Assembly: GCF_004795915.1 (NCBI RefSeq)
Contig: NZ_CP039253.1
Location: 2,418,001-2,482,000, forward strand
DNA from: Rhodococcus sp. PAMC28707
GTDB lineage: Bacteria; Actinomycetota; Actinomycetes; Mycobacteriales; Mycobacteriaceae
DNA length: 64,000 bases
Reading direction: 5' to 3'
In this document: one piece after another, positions 1 through 7,923 of the stretch
Layout: every line of letters starts with the position of its first letter
Numbering within the stretch: position 1 is the first letter of the stretch
The notes under the pieces: generated by a model
What the model was told of the DNA's origin: nothing
Seen by the model: only the letters and a program-made list of their open reading frames with translations
Databases searched by the model: none
Translations under genes and position numbers: made by a program

Positions 1-825
1 GAGCAATGGTGAAATGTCGATCTCGGAGTGAGTGAATCCCTTCGCTTTCAAGCGAGCCACCTGGCGATCGAATGCCTCTCGGTACTCTGGGCAAAGTTGC
101 TCGAGATCCGCTGCTCGCGGAACGGCGATACGAGGAACTGTGCTCGCAGACAACCGCACGTCCGCGGGCCAACGCCTGCTACGTGGGTCGGCGTCGTCGT
201 AGCCGGCCATCAACTGCGTGGCCAGGGTCGCGGTCTCGAGGTCGGCAGCAAGTACTGTCACGCAGTCGAAGTCGATACATGCTGGTACGACGCCGGTCGT
301 CGGGACGATTCCCGGGCTTGTCTTGACGCCGACGAGGCCGTGGAATGCAGCCGGAACCCGGCCGGAACCTGCTGTGTCGGTACCGATGCCGATGTCTGCG
401 ATTCCGAGAGCGACGGCGACTGCCGACCCTGAACTGGATCCACCGGACACCCGCTCCGGGTCCCAGGAGCACCGGACCGCGCCGTAAGGGCTTCTCGTCC
501 CGAGGAGACCGGTGGCGAACTGATCCAGATTGGTCTTGCCGAGGATCACCGCGCCCTGCTCCAACAGTCGCGCTACGGCCGTCGCGGTGCGATCGGGGAT
601 GTAGGCGAACTCCGGGCATGCTGCGGTGGTGGGGATACCTGCCACATCTACGTTGTCCTTGATCGCAACCAGTAACCCGGCCAGCGGAAGGGCCGCGTCG
701 ACAGTTGCTGCATCGGCCAGTACGTCGTCCTCTTCTCGTAGGGTGATCCAGATTTCGGGTCGGTCGACCTCGGCAATGCGCTTGTACGCCTGCCGTACTC
801 GCTCCGAGATGTCATGCTGCTGCAT
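1..825 (-). CDS. atzF: Allophanate hydrolase (amidase family), 3' end off window
   Basis: Hydrolyses allophanate to ammonia and CO2, the last step of ATP-dependent urea or guanidine breakdown; cytosolic. The first 275 residues are present and the frame stays open to base 1, so the C-terminus lies outside the window. The amidase-signature core is clear: the catalytic lysine in LVAIKDN, the Gly/Ser-rich GGSSSGSA segment supplying the cis-Ser, and the nucleophile region [13 protein letters not shown]. The ATG at 825 ([10 protein letters not shown]) overlaps the end of the carboxyltransferase gene by 14 bp, which points to translational coupling as last visible gene of the leftward operon. The family assignment is firm. 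The allophanate substrate is inferred from the carboxylase and DUF1989 neighbours; a generic amidase is the alternative. Confidence 0.88.
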   Translation of the reverse strand, partial: MQQHDISERVRQAYKRIAEVDRPEIWITLREEDDVLADAATVDAALPLAGLLVAIKDNVDVAGIPTTAACPEFAYIPDRTATAVARLLEQGAVILGKTNLDQFATGLLGTRSPYGAVRCSWDPERVSGGSSSGSAVAVALGIADIGIGTDTAGSGRVPAAFHGLVGVKTSPGIVPTTGVVPACIDFDCVTVLAADLETATLATQLMAGYDDADPRSRRWPADVRLSASTVPRIAVPRAADLEQLCPEYREAFDRQVARLKAKGFTHSEIDISPLL

Positions 826-2839
826 CGGAATTGCCCCTTGTCGTGAACTCGCCTGCCGCGGACCATGCCGTGCGTTCGGCGTCGAAGGCGACTGCCTGCG
901 AGGCCCTGAACTTCTCGATCGAGGAACTGTTCGACGCGAGGAATTGCTCGTGTTCAGCGAGTGAGAATTTGCCGTCGACGATCTCGACACCTCCACCGCG
1001 TCCGGCTGCGGTGTCGGCGCGAAGGTCCATCAGCTCCTCGGGCTCGACTGGGTACCAGGAGATTCGATCGAAGAACCGCAGCAACCAGGGAGACTCGCGC
1101 TCGAACGGTCCGGACTGCTCTGGATATCGGTGATTCCACACCTGCGTCGTCCGGCCGACGAACTGGTATCCGCCGGGCCCTTCCATGCCGTAGATGCACA
1201 GATATGCCCCACCGATCCCGACGGCGTTCTCCGGTGTCCAGGTCCGCGCCGGGTTGTACTTGGTGGTGACCAGCCGATGCCGCGGATCGAGCGGAGTCGC
1301 AACGGGCGCGCCCAGGTAGACGTCGCCAAGACCGAGAACCATGTAGTCGGCCGCGAAGACGGTATCGAAAACGTCTGCGATGGAATCGAGTCCGTTCATT
1401 CGTCGGATGAACTCGATGTTCCACGGGCACCACGGTGCATCCGCTCGCACTCCGTGCATGTAGCGCGCAATTGCTTCGCGGGTCGACGGGTCGTCCCAGG
1501 ACAACGGCATCCGAACGGTACGGCTCGGGACCACGAGCTCCGAAGCGGCGGGTAGATCGTCTTCCACCTCGGCCAGTAGACCCATCACTGTGTCGATCGA
1601 AAGAACGTCAGGATCCACTTTGACCTGCAGCGAGCGGATGCCCGGCGTCAGGTCCAGCAACCCCTTCGGTGAGATCGCCTCGATGCGCTGATGCAGTGCG
1701 TGTGCGCGGGCGCGGAGCGCGAGGTCCAGCTTCATGTCTCCGTACTCCACCAGCACGTTGTCGTCTCCCGATCGGCGGTAGGTCACGCAGGTCTCTGCCT
1801 CCCGCCGGGCAAGGACGCCGTCGTCGCCGTCGCCACCGCTCGAGAAGACGAACGGCAGTGCTGCGCGACGTGCAACACCGAGTGCGCCGAGCGGAGCCGC
1901 GTGAGCTGCCCGCACGGGTACGAACCGGATCGTGTCTCCAGCTTTGAGCTGCCCGAGCTTCCATCTTTCGGCGGCGACGACGGTGACCGGGCAGACGAAG
2001 CCGCCGAGGCTGGGGCCGTCCGGGCCGAGCAGAATCGGTGTGTCGCCGGTGAAGTCGAGTGCGCCGACCGAATAGGCGTTGTCATGGATGTTCGACGGAT
2101 GAAGCCCTGCCTCGCCACCGTCCGTGCGCGCCCACTCCGGTTTCGGCCCGATGAGTCGGACGCCGGTGCGATCGGAGTTGAAGTGCACCTCGTAGTCGGT
2201 GGCGAACAACGTGTCCATGTCTGCGCGCGTGAAGAACTCCGGTGCCCCGTGCGGTCCCTCGGTGACGGCGATGCTCCACCTCGTCGTCAGTGCCGGTCGG
2301 TGTTCGGAAGGAATGCAAGTAATGCGTTCGGCGGCGTCCTTCGGCGTCGAGATCTCCAGAATATCTCTCTCGCAGAGAGTTCCACCTCGGTGTCCACCGA
2401 ATTTGCCGAGCGTGAACGTCGATGCACTGCCCAGGTACGGCTCAACGTCGATGGCGCCTTGGATGAGTACGTACACGCGCAAGCCTGCCCCGGTTGTCGT
2501 TCCCACATCGAGCGTCGTATCGGCCGGCACCAATACCGGACGCCACTGCGCGACGTCGACACCGTCGACGCGGACCCGAGCGTCGGCGCCGGTGACGCAC
2601 ACCCAGGTATCTGCGTCGAAGCTCAGTGCTGGTCCAGCCATGGCAGATTCGAGTCCCGGTGCGCCCTCCGGGTTGCCGAGAGCGACGTTGCCCAGGCGGA
2701 ACGAGAGGTCGTCCATCGGCCCGGACGGCGGCACCCCGACCTTCCAGTATCCGACGCGTCCGGGCCAGTCCTGAACCGTGGTCAGCATCCCTGGCCGAAG
2801 TACCGTCATCTTTGCTCGCGTGGTGCCGGTCGGCATCAT
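812..2839 (-). CDS. Carboxyltransferase subunit of a urea/guanidine carboxylase (AHS2-AHS1 only)
   Basis: Carries the two carboxyltransferase halves found in the C-terminal part of urea and guanidine carboxylases. A KipA/AHS2-like domain comes first (from [13 protein letters not shown], with PPSGPMDD), then a KipI/AHS1-like domain from about residue 330 onward ([26 protein letters not shown]). At 675 aa it is about half the roughly 1200 aa of the usual single-chain enzyme. No biotin carboxylase ATP-grasp domain precedes it, and no biotin-attachment (MKM) domain follows the final linker ([12 protein letters not shown]). The chosen ATG at 2839 overlaps the preceding stop as ATGA; ATG 2809 is also possible. 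It would need biotin carboxylase and carrier proteins supplied elsewhere, perhaps just left of the window. The neighbours suggest guanidine or urea as substrate. Confidence 0.85.
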   Translation of the reverse strand: MMPTGTTRAKMTVLRPGMLTTVQDWPGRVGYWKVGVPPSGPMDDLSFRLGNVALGNPEGAPGLESAMAGPALSFDADTWVCVTGADARVRVDGVDVAQWRPVLVPADTTLDVGTTTGAGLRVYVLIQGAIDVEPYLGSASTFTLGKFGGHRGGTLCERDILEISTPKDAAERITCIPSEHRPALTTRWSIAVTEGPHGAPEFFTRADMDTLFATDYEVHFNSDRTGVRLIGPKPEWARTDGGEAGLHPSNIHDNAYSVGALDFTGDTPILLGPDGPSLGGFVCPVTVVAAERWKLGQLKAGDTIRFVPVRAAHAAPLGALGVARRAALPFVFSSGGDGDDGVLARREAETCVTYRRSGDDNVLVEYGDMKLDLALRARAHALHQRIEAISPKGLLDLTPGIRSLQVKVDPDVLSIDTVMGLLAEVEDDLPAASELVVPSRTVRMPLSWDDPSTREAIARYMHGVRADAPWCPWNIEFIRRMNGLDSIADVFDTVFAADYMVLGLGDVYLGAPVATPLDPRHRLVTTKYNPARTWTPENAVGIGGAYLCIYGMEGPGGYQFVGRTTQVWNHRYPEQSGPFERESPWLLRFFDRISWYPVEPEELMDLRADTAAGRGGGVEIVDGKFSLAEHEQFLASNSSSIEKFRASQAVAFDAERTAWSAAGEFTTRGNSDAAA

Positions 2840-3462
2840 GGTCGTGTCACGATCATGCGGACAGCGGTGGGGTCGAATCCGTTGCACGGGTTGTTGATTT
2901 GCGGGCAGTTCGAGACGAGTACCAGAGTATCGATCTCGGCTCGCAACGTCAGCGACTTACCCGGTGCTGACAGCCCGTCGACGATTCCGATTGTTCCGTC
3001 TGCATCGACGGGAACATTCATGAAGAAGTTGATGTTGGACACCAGATCCCGCTTGCCGAGGCCCCATTTGGAACCTTCGGCCAGGAAGTTCTCGACGCAT
3101 GCGTGTTGATGCTGCGTGTGATGCCCGTACCGTAGCGTGTTCGATTCCTGTGAGCAGGCGCCGCCTACCGTGTCGTGATTGCCTACTTCGTCGGCGACGA
3201 TCGTCATCAACGCTGCCGAATCATCGCTGCGCAGCACGCTGCCGGTGCTCAGAAAGAGGTTCTGCTGCGCGACCACGGTTGCGGCCGCGCTATAGCGGAT
3301 GGTGTGATCGTGCGCCGCGTAGACCAGTGTGTCGACGGCCTGGTTGCCGTGCAGATCGACGATCGTCAGCAGATCTCCGGCCTTCACGACGGCCGACCAT
3401 GGGCCGAAAGCTTCGGCGGTCTGATCCAGCACTACCGTGCCTGATTCGAGAGTGATTGTCAT
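2836..3462 (-). CDS. DUF1989 urea carboxylase-associated protein (carboxyguanidine deiminase subunit-like)
   Basis: A 208-aa DUF1989 protein. Proteins of this family found beside urea-carboxylase-like enzymes form the CgdAB carboxyguanidine deiminase, which turns carboxyguanidine into allophanate. Family features visible are [11 protein letters not shown] near the N-terminus, [15 protein letters not shown] in the centre and the Cys/Asn/Asp-rich [19 protein letters not shown] near the C-terminus. It starts at the ATG at 3462, which overlaps the preceding TGA as ATGA, and ends in another ATGA overlap with the carboxyltransferase gene, so the three genes are probably translated in a fixed ratio. 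The family call is firm. The deiminase role is inferred from the family and the operon, and which subunit this is remains undecided. Confidence 0.85.
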   Translation of the reverse strand: MTITLESGTVVLDQTAEAFGPWSAVVKAGDLLTIVDLHGNQAVDTLVYAAHDHTIRYSAAATVVAQQNLFLSTGSVLRSDDSAALMTIVADEVGNHDTVGGACSQESNTLRYGHHTQHQHACVENFLAEGSKWGLGKRDLVSNINFFMNVPVDADGTIGIVDGLSAPGKSLTLRAEIDTLVLVSNCPQINNPCNGFDPTAVRMIVTRP

Positions 3463-4256
3463 CGTGCACCTTTCGGGTGTGCCGCGGCCCAAGTGTCTTC
3501 TGTGTTGAGAACGGCCCGCAAATACTCGGGGTCGGCGTTGGGCAGGTCGTCGAGTTCACCCGGTGCCTGCCAGGCCAGAACCTCGAGCGCCGTTGTGGCG
3601 AAACTCGGCGACGGATCGAGTGGGTGTGCGGTGTTGGCCAGCAACACGACTACCGGCAGGTGAATCAGGAGGTCCACTTCGGTGCCGCATCCCGCATTGC
3701 CGGTCGAGTGCAGGTGTCCGTCGGCTTCGACGCGTACACCGTGGAAGAACGAGATCGATGGTGGCAGGTCACGTGGTCGAAGGTCGTTCTTGGCAGCTGC
3801 CACCGTGAACAGTTCACGACCGGCAGGTGATGCCCCGTGCAACGATCCGTCGCCATACTTGCTGCGATTGGTGGCCAGAGACGTTGTACCGCAGAGTGCG
3901 TCGTGCCGGGACGAACTGTCGGCGACGATCGTGGCGAGCACTCGCCCCTGATCCGAGAGCAGTGGGTGCCCGATTCCGAGGTATGCGTTCCACGGAACTT
4001 TGACGGTGTCCGCGGCATTGAGTCGCTCCCATGGTGCGTCCGCGCGGTACAGCAGCAGGTTGGCGCATGCGGCACCGTCTACGTCGCGCAGCCGTACTCG
4101 GGTACCGCGAGCGAGAACTCTGGTGGTGTAGCGACCGCCGGGCACCGATTCGGCCCAGGTGAGTTCGGTGACGCCGTCCGGGGCAGTCGGGACGGAGACT
4201 TTCTCTGCCTGGCTCCGAGCATGTTCCTTGGCGGCGAGAGTGGTTGCGGTGCTCAT
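3459..4256 (-). CDS. DUF1989 urea carboxylase-associated protein (second deiminase subunit-like)
   Basis: A 265-aa paralogue of the next gene downstream, again DUF1989. Recognisable stretches are GGRYTTRVLARGTRVRLRDV, GAACANLLLYRADAPWERLN, LLSDQGRVLATIVADSSSRHDALCGTT and a C-terminal LLANTAHPLDPS. Two adjacent DUF1989 genes beside a carboxylase subunit and an allophanate hydrolase is the known layout of the carboxyguanidine deiminase CgdAB. The ATG at 4256 sits 4 bp after the permease stop, and the gene overlaps the following one by ATGA. It probably acts as a heteromer with the 2836-3462 product in the cytosol. Confidence 0.86.
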   Translation of the reverse strand: MSTATTLAAKEHARSQAEKVSVPTAPDGVTELTWAESVPGGRYTTRVLARGTRVRLRDVDGAACANLLLYRADAPWERLNAADTVKVPWNAYLGIGHPLLSDQGRVLATIVADSSSRHDALCGTTSLATNRSKYGDGSLHGASPAGRELFTVAAAKNDLRPRDLPPSISFFHGVRVEADGHLHSTGNAGCGTEVDLLIHLPVVVLLANTAHPLDPSPSFATTALEVLAWQAPGELDDLPNADPEYLRAVLNTEDTWAAAHPKGAR

Positions 4257-4260
4257 GTCT

Positions 4261-5811
4261 TCAGGCTCCGATCGTGACTGGCTTGGGGTGTGTTCTGCCG
4301 CGCGGTAGGCAGGCGATTCCGACCAGCACTACCGCCATCACCGTCAGGGGCGCCGCCCACTGCAGAAGCGGGAATTCGCCGGTGGGGTTGAAGATCTCGG
4401 CGCGCGGCCAGGAAAGATTGATCACCATCAGCCCGCCGTAGAGGACCGCGGCGATATTCACCGGGATGCCGAACTTGCCGAGGGTGAAGAGCTTCTCCTC
4501 TGCCGAGATGGGCTGTGCCTGCCGACCACCGTGCGGCCATCCCTTGAGGCGTTGCATCAGCAGTGGCACGGTCACCATCAAGTAGGCCAGGTAGATCAGG
4601 ACGATGCAGACGCTCGACAAGGTGGTGAAGATCGCCGAGTTCCCTACATTGATGGCGAGGATTGCCACACAGGCGAATCCGATCAGGACCGACGGTGCGA
4701 TCGGGGTTCCGCTGCGGGAGTTGACTTTCGATAGAATGGTCGATGCCGGTAGGCGGCCGTCGCGAGCCATCGAGAACATCAGCCGCGATGCCGCTGTCTG
4801 GATCGCGAGGGTGCAGATGAAGACGGCGATAGCCACATCGATCAGCAGTACCGTGCCCCACGGGGAGCTGAGGATGGAGTCGATGACGTACGGAAGTCCC
4901 TGCGTCGCAAGGTTGCCGTCGGTGAGAGAAGGCGCGGCCATCAATGCGCCGACGATCATCAGTCCTCCGCCGAGAGCGGATGCGGATAGTGCGAGCCGGA
5001 TAGTGCGAGGTGCCACGCGTCGTGGATTGTGTGTCTCTTCGGCAAGTTCGCCGGCCGAGCCGAAGCCGACCATGACGTATGCAGCCATGAGCCCGGAAAC
5101 GATCCAGGCCCAGATGTATCCGGGATCGGCACCGGGTGCGCCGGTGTCGAAGACGACCTGAGGTCCGCGTTCGGCGTGCGTGAAGAAGACGAGAACGAGG
5201 GCGATGACGCCGACGATCTCGCAGGTGACACCGATGCTGTTGATCCGCGACATCCAATTGACGCCGATGCAGTTGATCGTGGTGGTGAGCACCAGGAGGA
5301 TAGAGCCGAGAATAACGGCGTTGGCGGCGCCGTCGGCCGAGGTCAGTGCGGTGTCTTCCCCGACGAACTGGAATCCGCTCCAGATGCTGGGCAGGACGAC
5401 CTGCAGTGCAATTGCGGCGGCCGAGGCCGTGACGATCTGCGCGATGATCATGAACCATCCGGCGAACCAGCCGATGATTTCACCGCCCATGCGCCTGGAC
5501 CATTGGTAGATGGCACCTGAAATGGGATATCGCGCAGCAAGTTCGGCGAAATTCAGAGCCACCATGAACTGGCCCAGAAACACCAGCGGCCAGGTGAAGA
5601 AGAACGCCGGGCCGCCGAAACTGAAGCCGAGACCGAAGAGCTGGAAGATTGTGGTCAGGATCGATACGAACGAGAAACCGGCGGCAAACGACGCGTACTT
5701 GCCGAGACTGCGATGCAGTTGCTGGTCGTATCCGAGTTCGGCGAGGTCCAAGTGGTCGGTGCCGAACGACGGTGCCTTTTCCCCGGGCGAGGGCAGAGTA
5801 GTCGAGCTCAT
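4261..5811 (-). CDS. APC-superfamily permease, probable urea/guanidine or amino-compound importer
   Basis: A 516-aa inner-membrane transporter of the amino acid-polyamine-organocation family with about 12 hydrophobic segments. The first is around YASFAAGFSFVSILTTIFQLFG, followed by the family-typical GGPAFFFTWPLVFLGQFMVALNFAELAARYP and a cytoplasmic GSAGELAEETHNPRR loop. The ATG at 5811 has a GGAGA ribosome site 8 bases upstream. Frames extending further upstream read through non-conserved, promoter-like sequence. It is the first gene of the leftward operon with the DUF1989, carboxyltransferase and allophanate hydrolase genes, so its substrate is most likely the nitrogen compound those enzymes degrade; this is inferred from position only. 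It is divergent from a TetR regulator. Confidence 0.85.
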   Translation of the reverse strand: MSSTTLPSPGEKAPSFGTDHLDLAELGYDQQLHRSLGKYASFAAGFSFVSILTTIFQLFGLGFSFGGPAFFFTWPLVFLGQFMVALNFAELAARYPISGAIYQWSRRMGGEIIGWFAGWFMIIAQIVTASAAAIALQVVLPSIWSGFQFVGEDTALTSADGAANAVILGSILLVLTTTINCIGVNWMSRINSIGVTCEIVGVIALVLVFFTHAERGPQVVFDTGAPGADPGYIWAWIVSGLMAAYVMVGFGSAGELAEETHNPRRVAPRTIRLALSASALGGGLMIVGALMAAPSLTDGNLATQGLPYVIDSILSSPWGTVLLIDVAIAVFICTLAIQTAASRLMFSMARDGRLPASTILSKVNSRSGTPIAPSVLIGFACVAILAINVGNSAIFTTLSSVCIVLIYLAYLMVTVPLLMQRLKGWPHGGRQAQPISAEEKLFTLGKFGIPVNIAAVLYGGLMVINLSWPRAEIFNPTGEFPLLQWAAPLTVMAVVLVGIACLPRGRTHPKPVTIGA

Positions 5812-5935
5812 GTCTTTGTCTCCGTACAAGAGGTGAGAAGGACCGCCCGTCTGCGTCGACAGGTGCGGGATTGCCGGTGCGGTTTCTGTCAGTTGATAGT
5901 TTTCCGCGCCGTTGTGCCCGGCTGGTGACCGTCGT

Positions 5936-5951
5936 GAAACGAGCTTGTTTC
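5936..5951. promoter_or_regulatory. Near-perfect palindrome GAAACGAGCTTGTTTC, candidate TetR operator
   Basis: A 16-bp inverted repeat (arms GAAAC/GTTTC plus AGCT centre, one mismatched pair) in the 199-bp divergent region between the permease and the TetR gene. Its place, size and symmetry suit a TetR-family operator controlling both directions. No guanidine riboswitch consensus was recognised on either strand of this region. Confidence 0.5.
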
Positions 5952-6010
5952 GTCTATTTCGATCAGATGACAGGAATCTCACAGGCGTGGATTGCTGACA
6001 GGATGGACCA

Positions 6011-6724
6011 ATGTCCGTTACCGGTGCCGGGAGGCCGAGGCTTGCCACCAAGAAACGTCCGGGTGACACCGCACGTGAAGAAATACTCGACGCGTCCGCC
6101 GAACTCTTCACCACCCGTGGTTACACCAACACCTCGACACGCATGATCGCCGACGCCGTTGGGCTGCGGCAGGCCTCGCTCTATCACCACTTCTCGAACA
6201 AGGACGACATCCTCGATTCGCTGCTCAGCGGGACCGTCGACGAGCCACTCGCCGTCGGACAGGGCATTCAGGGTGTCGAGGAGTCGGCGGTAGTGAAGAT
6301 GTACGCGATGGCCTGGTTCGATGCCGATCAGCTCAGCCGTTCCCGTTGGAACCTCGGTGCGCTCTATCTGTTGCCCGAGCTCCGGACCGATCGGTTCGGC
6401 TCGTTCAGGGAAAGCCGCTTCACGCTGATGAATCTGTATGCCACCATCGCTGGTGGGGTTGTGCAAGAGCTCGAGTCCGACGTGTCCGCCGGCACCGAAG
6501 AGCTACCGTTTCGACTTGTCGAGACGATAGTGAACGGCCGGGCGGATACAGAAAACGGTCGAGGCTCGGCGGGCCTGCATCATGCTTCGCTCATTGCCAC
6601 CGCCGCAGTCCGAGTTCTCGGGTTCCCCGGTGACATCGACGGCATCCATGACAGGGCGGTACGCGTGGTGGCCGACGTGACCGCAAGCAGTATTTTCGAG
6701 AAGAAGGCAGGGCATGGCCAATAA
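6011..6724 (+). CDS. TetR-family transcriptional regulator
   Basis: A 237-aa one-component repressor type. The N-terminal helix-turn-helix is clear: AREEILDASAELFTTRGYTNTSTRMIADAVGLRQASLYHHFSNKDDIL-type pattern at residues ~20-68, with the YHHF recognition-helix end. The remaining 170 residues form a divergent ligand/dimerisation domain. The ATG at 6011 follows the palindrome at 5936-5951. The gene overlaps the spermidine-synthase-like gene by 11 bp. Its position divergent to the permease suggests it regulates the nitrogen-scavenging operon and its own downstream genes; the ligand is unknown. Confidence 0.88.
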   Translation: MSVTGAGRPRLATKKRPGDTAREEILDASAELFTTRGYTNTSTRMIADAVGLRQASLYHHFSNKDDILDSLLSGTVDEPLAVGQGIQGVEESAVVKMYAMAWFDADQLSRSRWNLGALYLLPELRTDRFGSFRESRFTLMNLYATIAGGVVQELESDVSAGTEELPFRLVETIVNGRADTENGRGSAGLHHASLIATAAVRVLGFPGDIDGIHDRAVRVVADVTASSIFEKKAGHGQ

Positions 6725-7571
6725 GAAGACACGGCCGGAAAATCAGACAGGGCCGAAGGCCGGGGTCTACGACATCGACACCGGGACTTGCGAACTGGTA
6801 CGCGACACTCTGACCGCGGACGGCTGGATGGTGCATGTCAACGGTGTGCCGAGTTCGCACATCGATATGGACGACCCGTCGCAGCTGGATTTCGAGTACA
6901 TGCGTTGGATGGCGGGACTTGTTCGCTACCAAACGTTTTCGAGCTCCAAGCTGCGCACCTTGCATCTCGGTGGTGGCGCCTGCACTCTCGCACGCTATTT
7001 CGCTGCGGAGTATCCCGATGCACGACAGGTCGTCGTCGAACTGGACGGCAAGCTGGCAGAGTTGGTACGCGAATGGTTCGACCTCCCGCGCGCACCGATG
7101 CTGCGTATCAGAGTCGGTGAGGCCCGTGCGGTGACCGAGACGCTGTCCGAGGACAGTCGAGATGTGATCGTCCGCGACGTTTTTGCCGGAAGTGCCACTC
7201 CGGAACCGCTGTTGACTCTGGAATTCACCGAGCAGGTGCGACGCGTACTCGCCCCGCGCGGCATCTATGTCGTCAACTGCGGCGACACCCGTGACCTGAC
7301 GAGAACCCGTCGCGAGGCTGCCACTATCGGGCAGGTCTTTCCGCACACGGTGATCATCGCGGATCCGGCGATGTTGAAGGGGCGCCGATACGGGAATGTC
7401 GTCATCGCCGGTAGCGACACACCGATCGGTGAGGACCCGGCGCTGGCTCGTGAACTGCTCGGCGGAGGAGTGCCCGCACAGGTATGGCTCGATGAGAGGG
7501 TGCGGAGTTTCAGCGGCGACGCGAAAGTCCTACGGGACGTCGTACAAGCGATCGGTAGGCTGGAAAAGTAG
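6714..7571 (+). CDS. Spermidine synthase-like SAM-dependent methyltransferase-fold protein
   Basis: A 285-aa protein of the spermidine synthase/fused-MFS family found widely in actinomycetes. It has the Rossmann nucleotide site LHLGGGACTLARYF (~res 83-96), an acidic strand end VVVELDGKLAELVREWF, and VRDVFAGSATPEPLLTLEF, which corresponds to the family's central loop. The N-terminal VPSSHIDMDDPSQLDFEYMRWM also matches the family. It overlaps the TetR gene (ATG inside that gene's last codons), so the two are co-transcribed. Whether it makes polyamines is unknown; many actinobacterial members are annotated only by fold. A link to guanidine or urea metabolism is speculative. Confidence 0.78.
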   Translation: MANKKTRPENQTGPKAGVYDIDTGTCELVRDTLTADGWMVHVNGVPSSHIDMDDPSQLDFEYMRWMAGLVRYQTFSSSKLRTLHLGGGACTLARYFAAEYPDARQVVVELDGKLAELVREWFDLPRAPMLRIRVGEARAVTETLSEDSRDVIVRDVFAGSATPEPLLTLEFTEQVRRVLAPRGIYVVNCGDTRDLTRTRREAATIGQVFPHTVIIADPAMLKGRRYGNVVIAGSDTPIGEDPALARELLGGGVPAQVWLDERVRSFSGDAKVLRDVVQAIGRLEK

Positions 7572-7613
7572 TTCGAGGCTCATACATTGTTACTGTCGAT
7601 TTGGGAGAACCGA

Positions 7614-7910
7614 ATGGCGCTCATCGCCCTGCTCGATCTGAAGTTCAAGCCGGAAGCACTCGACGACGCCAAGGTCGTGCTCGCCCGTGTGCTCGCCGAG
7701 ACGAGGGCATTCGACGGGTGTCTAGGAGTCGACGTTCTCGTCGACGAAGCAGACCCGACGCACTGGATCGCGTACGAGCGCTGGGATTCCGCCGAAGCGG
7801 ACGCGAAGTACCGCGATTTCCGTGCCGGTCCCGGCAAGATCGTTGACCTGGCCCCACTCCTCGCCGGCGCGCCGAGTTTGACGAAATACTCGATCACCGA
7901 CGCAGTCTGA
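7614..7910 (+). CDS. Antibiotic biosynthesis monooxygenase (ABM)-domain protein
   Basis: A 98-aa ferredoxin-like-fold protein of the ABM/putative quinol monooxygenase family. It has the N-terminal strand ALIALLDLKFKPEALDDAK, then AFDGCLGVDVLVDEADPTHWIAYERWDSAEADAKYRDF, the typical 'W...W' arrangement of these small cofactorless enzymes. The ATG at 7614 follows a GGGAGAA ribosome site. An in-frame start at 7587 would add nine non-conserved residues. It lies 42 bp after the spermidine-synthase-like gene and is probably in the same transcript. The substrate is unknown. Confidence 0.75.
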   Translation: MALIALLDLKFKPEALDDAKVVLARVLAETRAFDGCLGVDVLVDEADPTHWIAYERWDSAEADAKYRDFRAGPGKIVDLAPLLAGAPSLTKYSITDAV

Positions 7911-7923
7911 GTGGTCACCCACG

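Noticed and set aside
1691..3109. Long plus-strand frame (472 codons) antisense to the carboxyltransferase gene
   Set aside because: Composition is Arg/Cys-rich shadow coding with no recognisable motif; the minus strand carries a firm family match.
4253..5458. 401-codon minus-strand frame overlapping the permease
   Set aside because: Arg/His-rich shadow of the permease in another frame.
5812..6010. Guanidine (ykkC-type) riboswitch ahead of the permease operon
   Set aside because: The conserved guanidine-I, -II and -III sequence blocks were not found on either strand; a TetR regulator and a palindrome are present instead.
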